From Lysobacteraceae bacterium (GTDB taxonomy: Bacteria; Pseudomonadota; Gammaproteobacteria; Xanthomonadales; Xanthomonadaceae): DNA of 24,338 nucleotides. Below, one piece after another: positions 24,330-24,338 of this stretch. Within the stretch, counting starts at the first letter, position 1, and every line of letters begins with the position of its first letter. Position numbers and translations under genes: made by a program. The DNA is taken from assembly GCA_027483745.1 (NCBI GenBank), contig JAIXTZ010000080.1, positions 1 to 24,338 of the forward strand, written 5' to 3'. A model generated the notes under the pieces. The model saw only the letters and a list, made by a program, of their open reading frames with translations, made no database searches and was not told where the DNA came from.

Positions 24330-24338
24330 GCGCCGCCC

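Overview
The window is GC-rich, gene-dense bacterial chromosome with very short or negative intergenic gaps. The gene set suggests a gammaproteobacterium of the Xanthomonadales/Lysobacter type. Pointers are FleQ, a membrane-anchored cytochrome c5 with an NHDLxFLKRFS-type N-terminus, a class I fructose-bisphosphatase, and a ZapE/hydrolase pair. This placement is inference from gene content; I could run no database search.

Region 1 (1-3110, minus strand): a tetrahaem-free, single-haem membrane cytochrome c, an ExeM/NucH-like exported nuclease, an alpha/beta hydrolase, and the first codons of a probable ZapE. Region 2 (3203-4717, plus): a MASE1-type membrane sensor whose histidine-kinase half has lost recognisable ATP-binding motifs. 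Region 3 (4812-11456, plus): a complete tripartite RND efflux operon (TetR regulator, lipoprotein adaptor, MexF-like pump, outer-membrane factor). A perfect 7-bp inverted repeat lies directly before the regulator. Region 4 (11432-13361, minus): three translationally coupled genes, namely a small membrane protein, an MgtC/DUF4010 membrane protein and a YchJ-like core domain without its SEC-C zinc motifs. Region 5 (13430-16917, plus): fbp, a 2OG-Fe(II) oxygenase, a DMT exporter, a 73-aa membrane protein, a DUF1653 protein and an ABM-like protein.

Region 6 (16895-22773, minus) is the most interesting. It is a compact three-gene defence-type operon: darT (DNA ADP-ribosyltransferase toxin), then one 913-codon gene fusing a complete DarG antitoxin (macro domain plus C-terminal DarT-binding domain) to a beta-class N6-adenine DNA methyltransferase (type III Mod), then a type III Res-like DEAH helicase with a C-terminal PD-(D/E)XK nuclease. 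The ATG of the fusion gene overlaps the darT stop codon, and only 3 bp separate the fusion gene from res. The inferred design is a toxin-antitoxin system physically welded to a restriction-modification system, so that the antitoxin and the protective methylase cannot be lost separately. I know of no description of this fusion but could not search for one. Region 7 (22830-24329, minus): fleQ, the sigma-54-dependent flagellar master regulator, immediately upstream of darT.

No tRNA, rRNA, CRISPR array, insertion sequence or integrase was seen, and no stretch longer than 300 bases lacks a gene.
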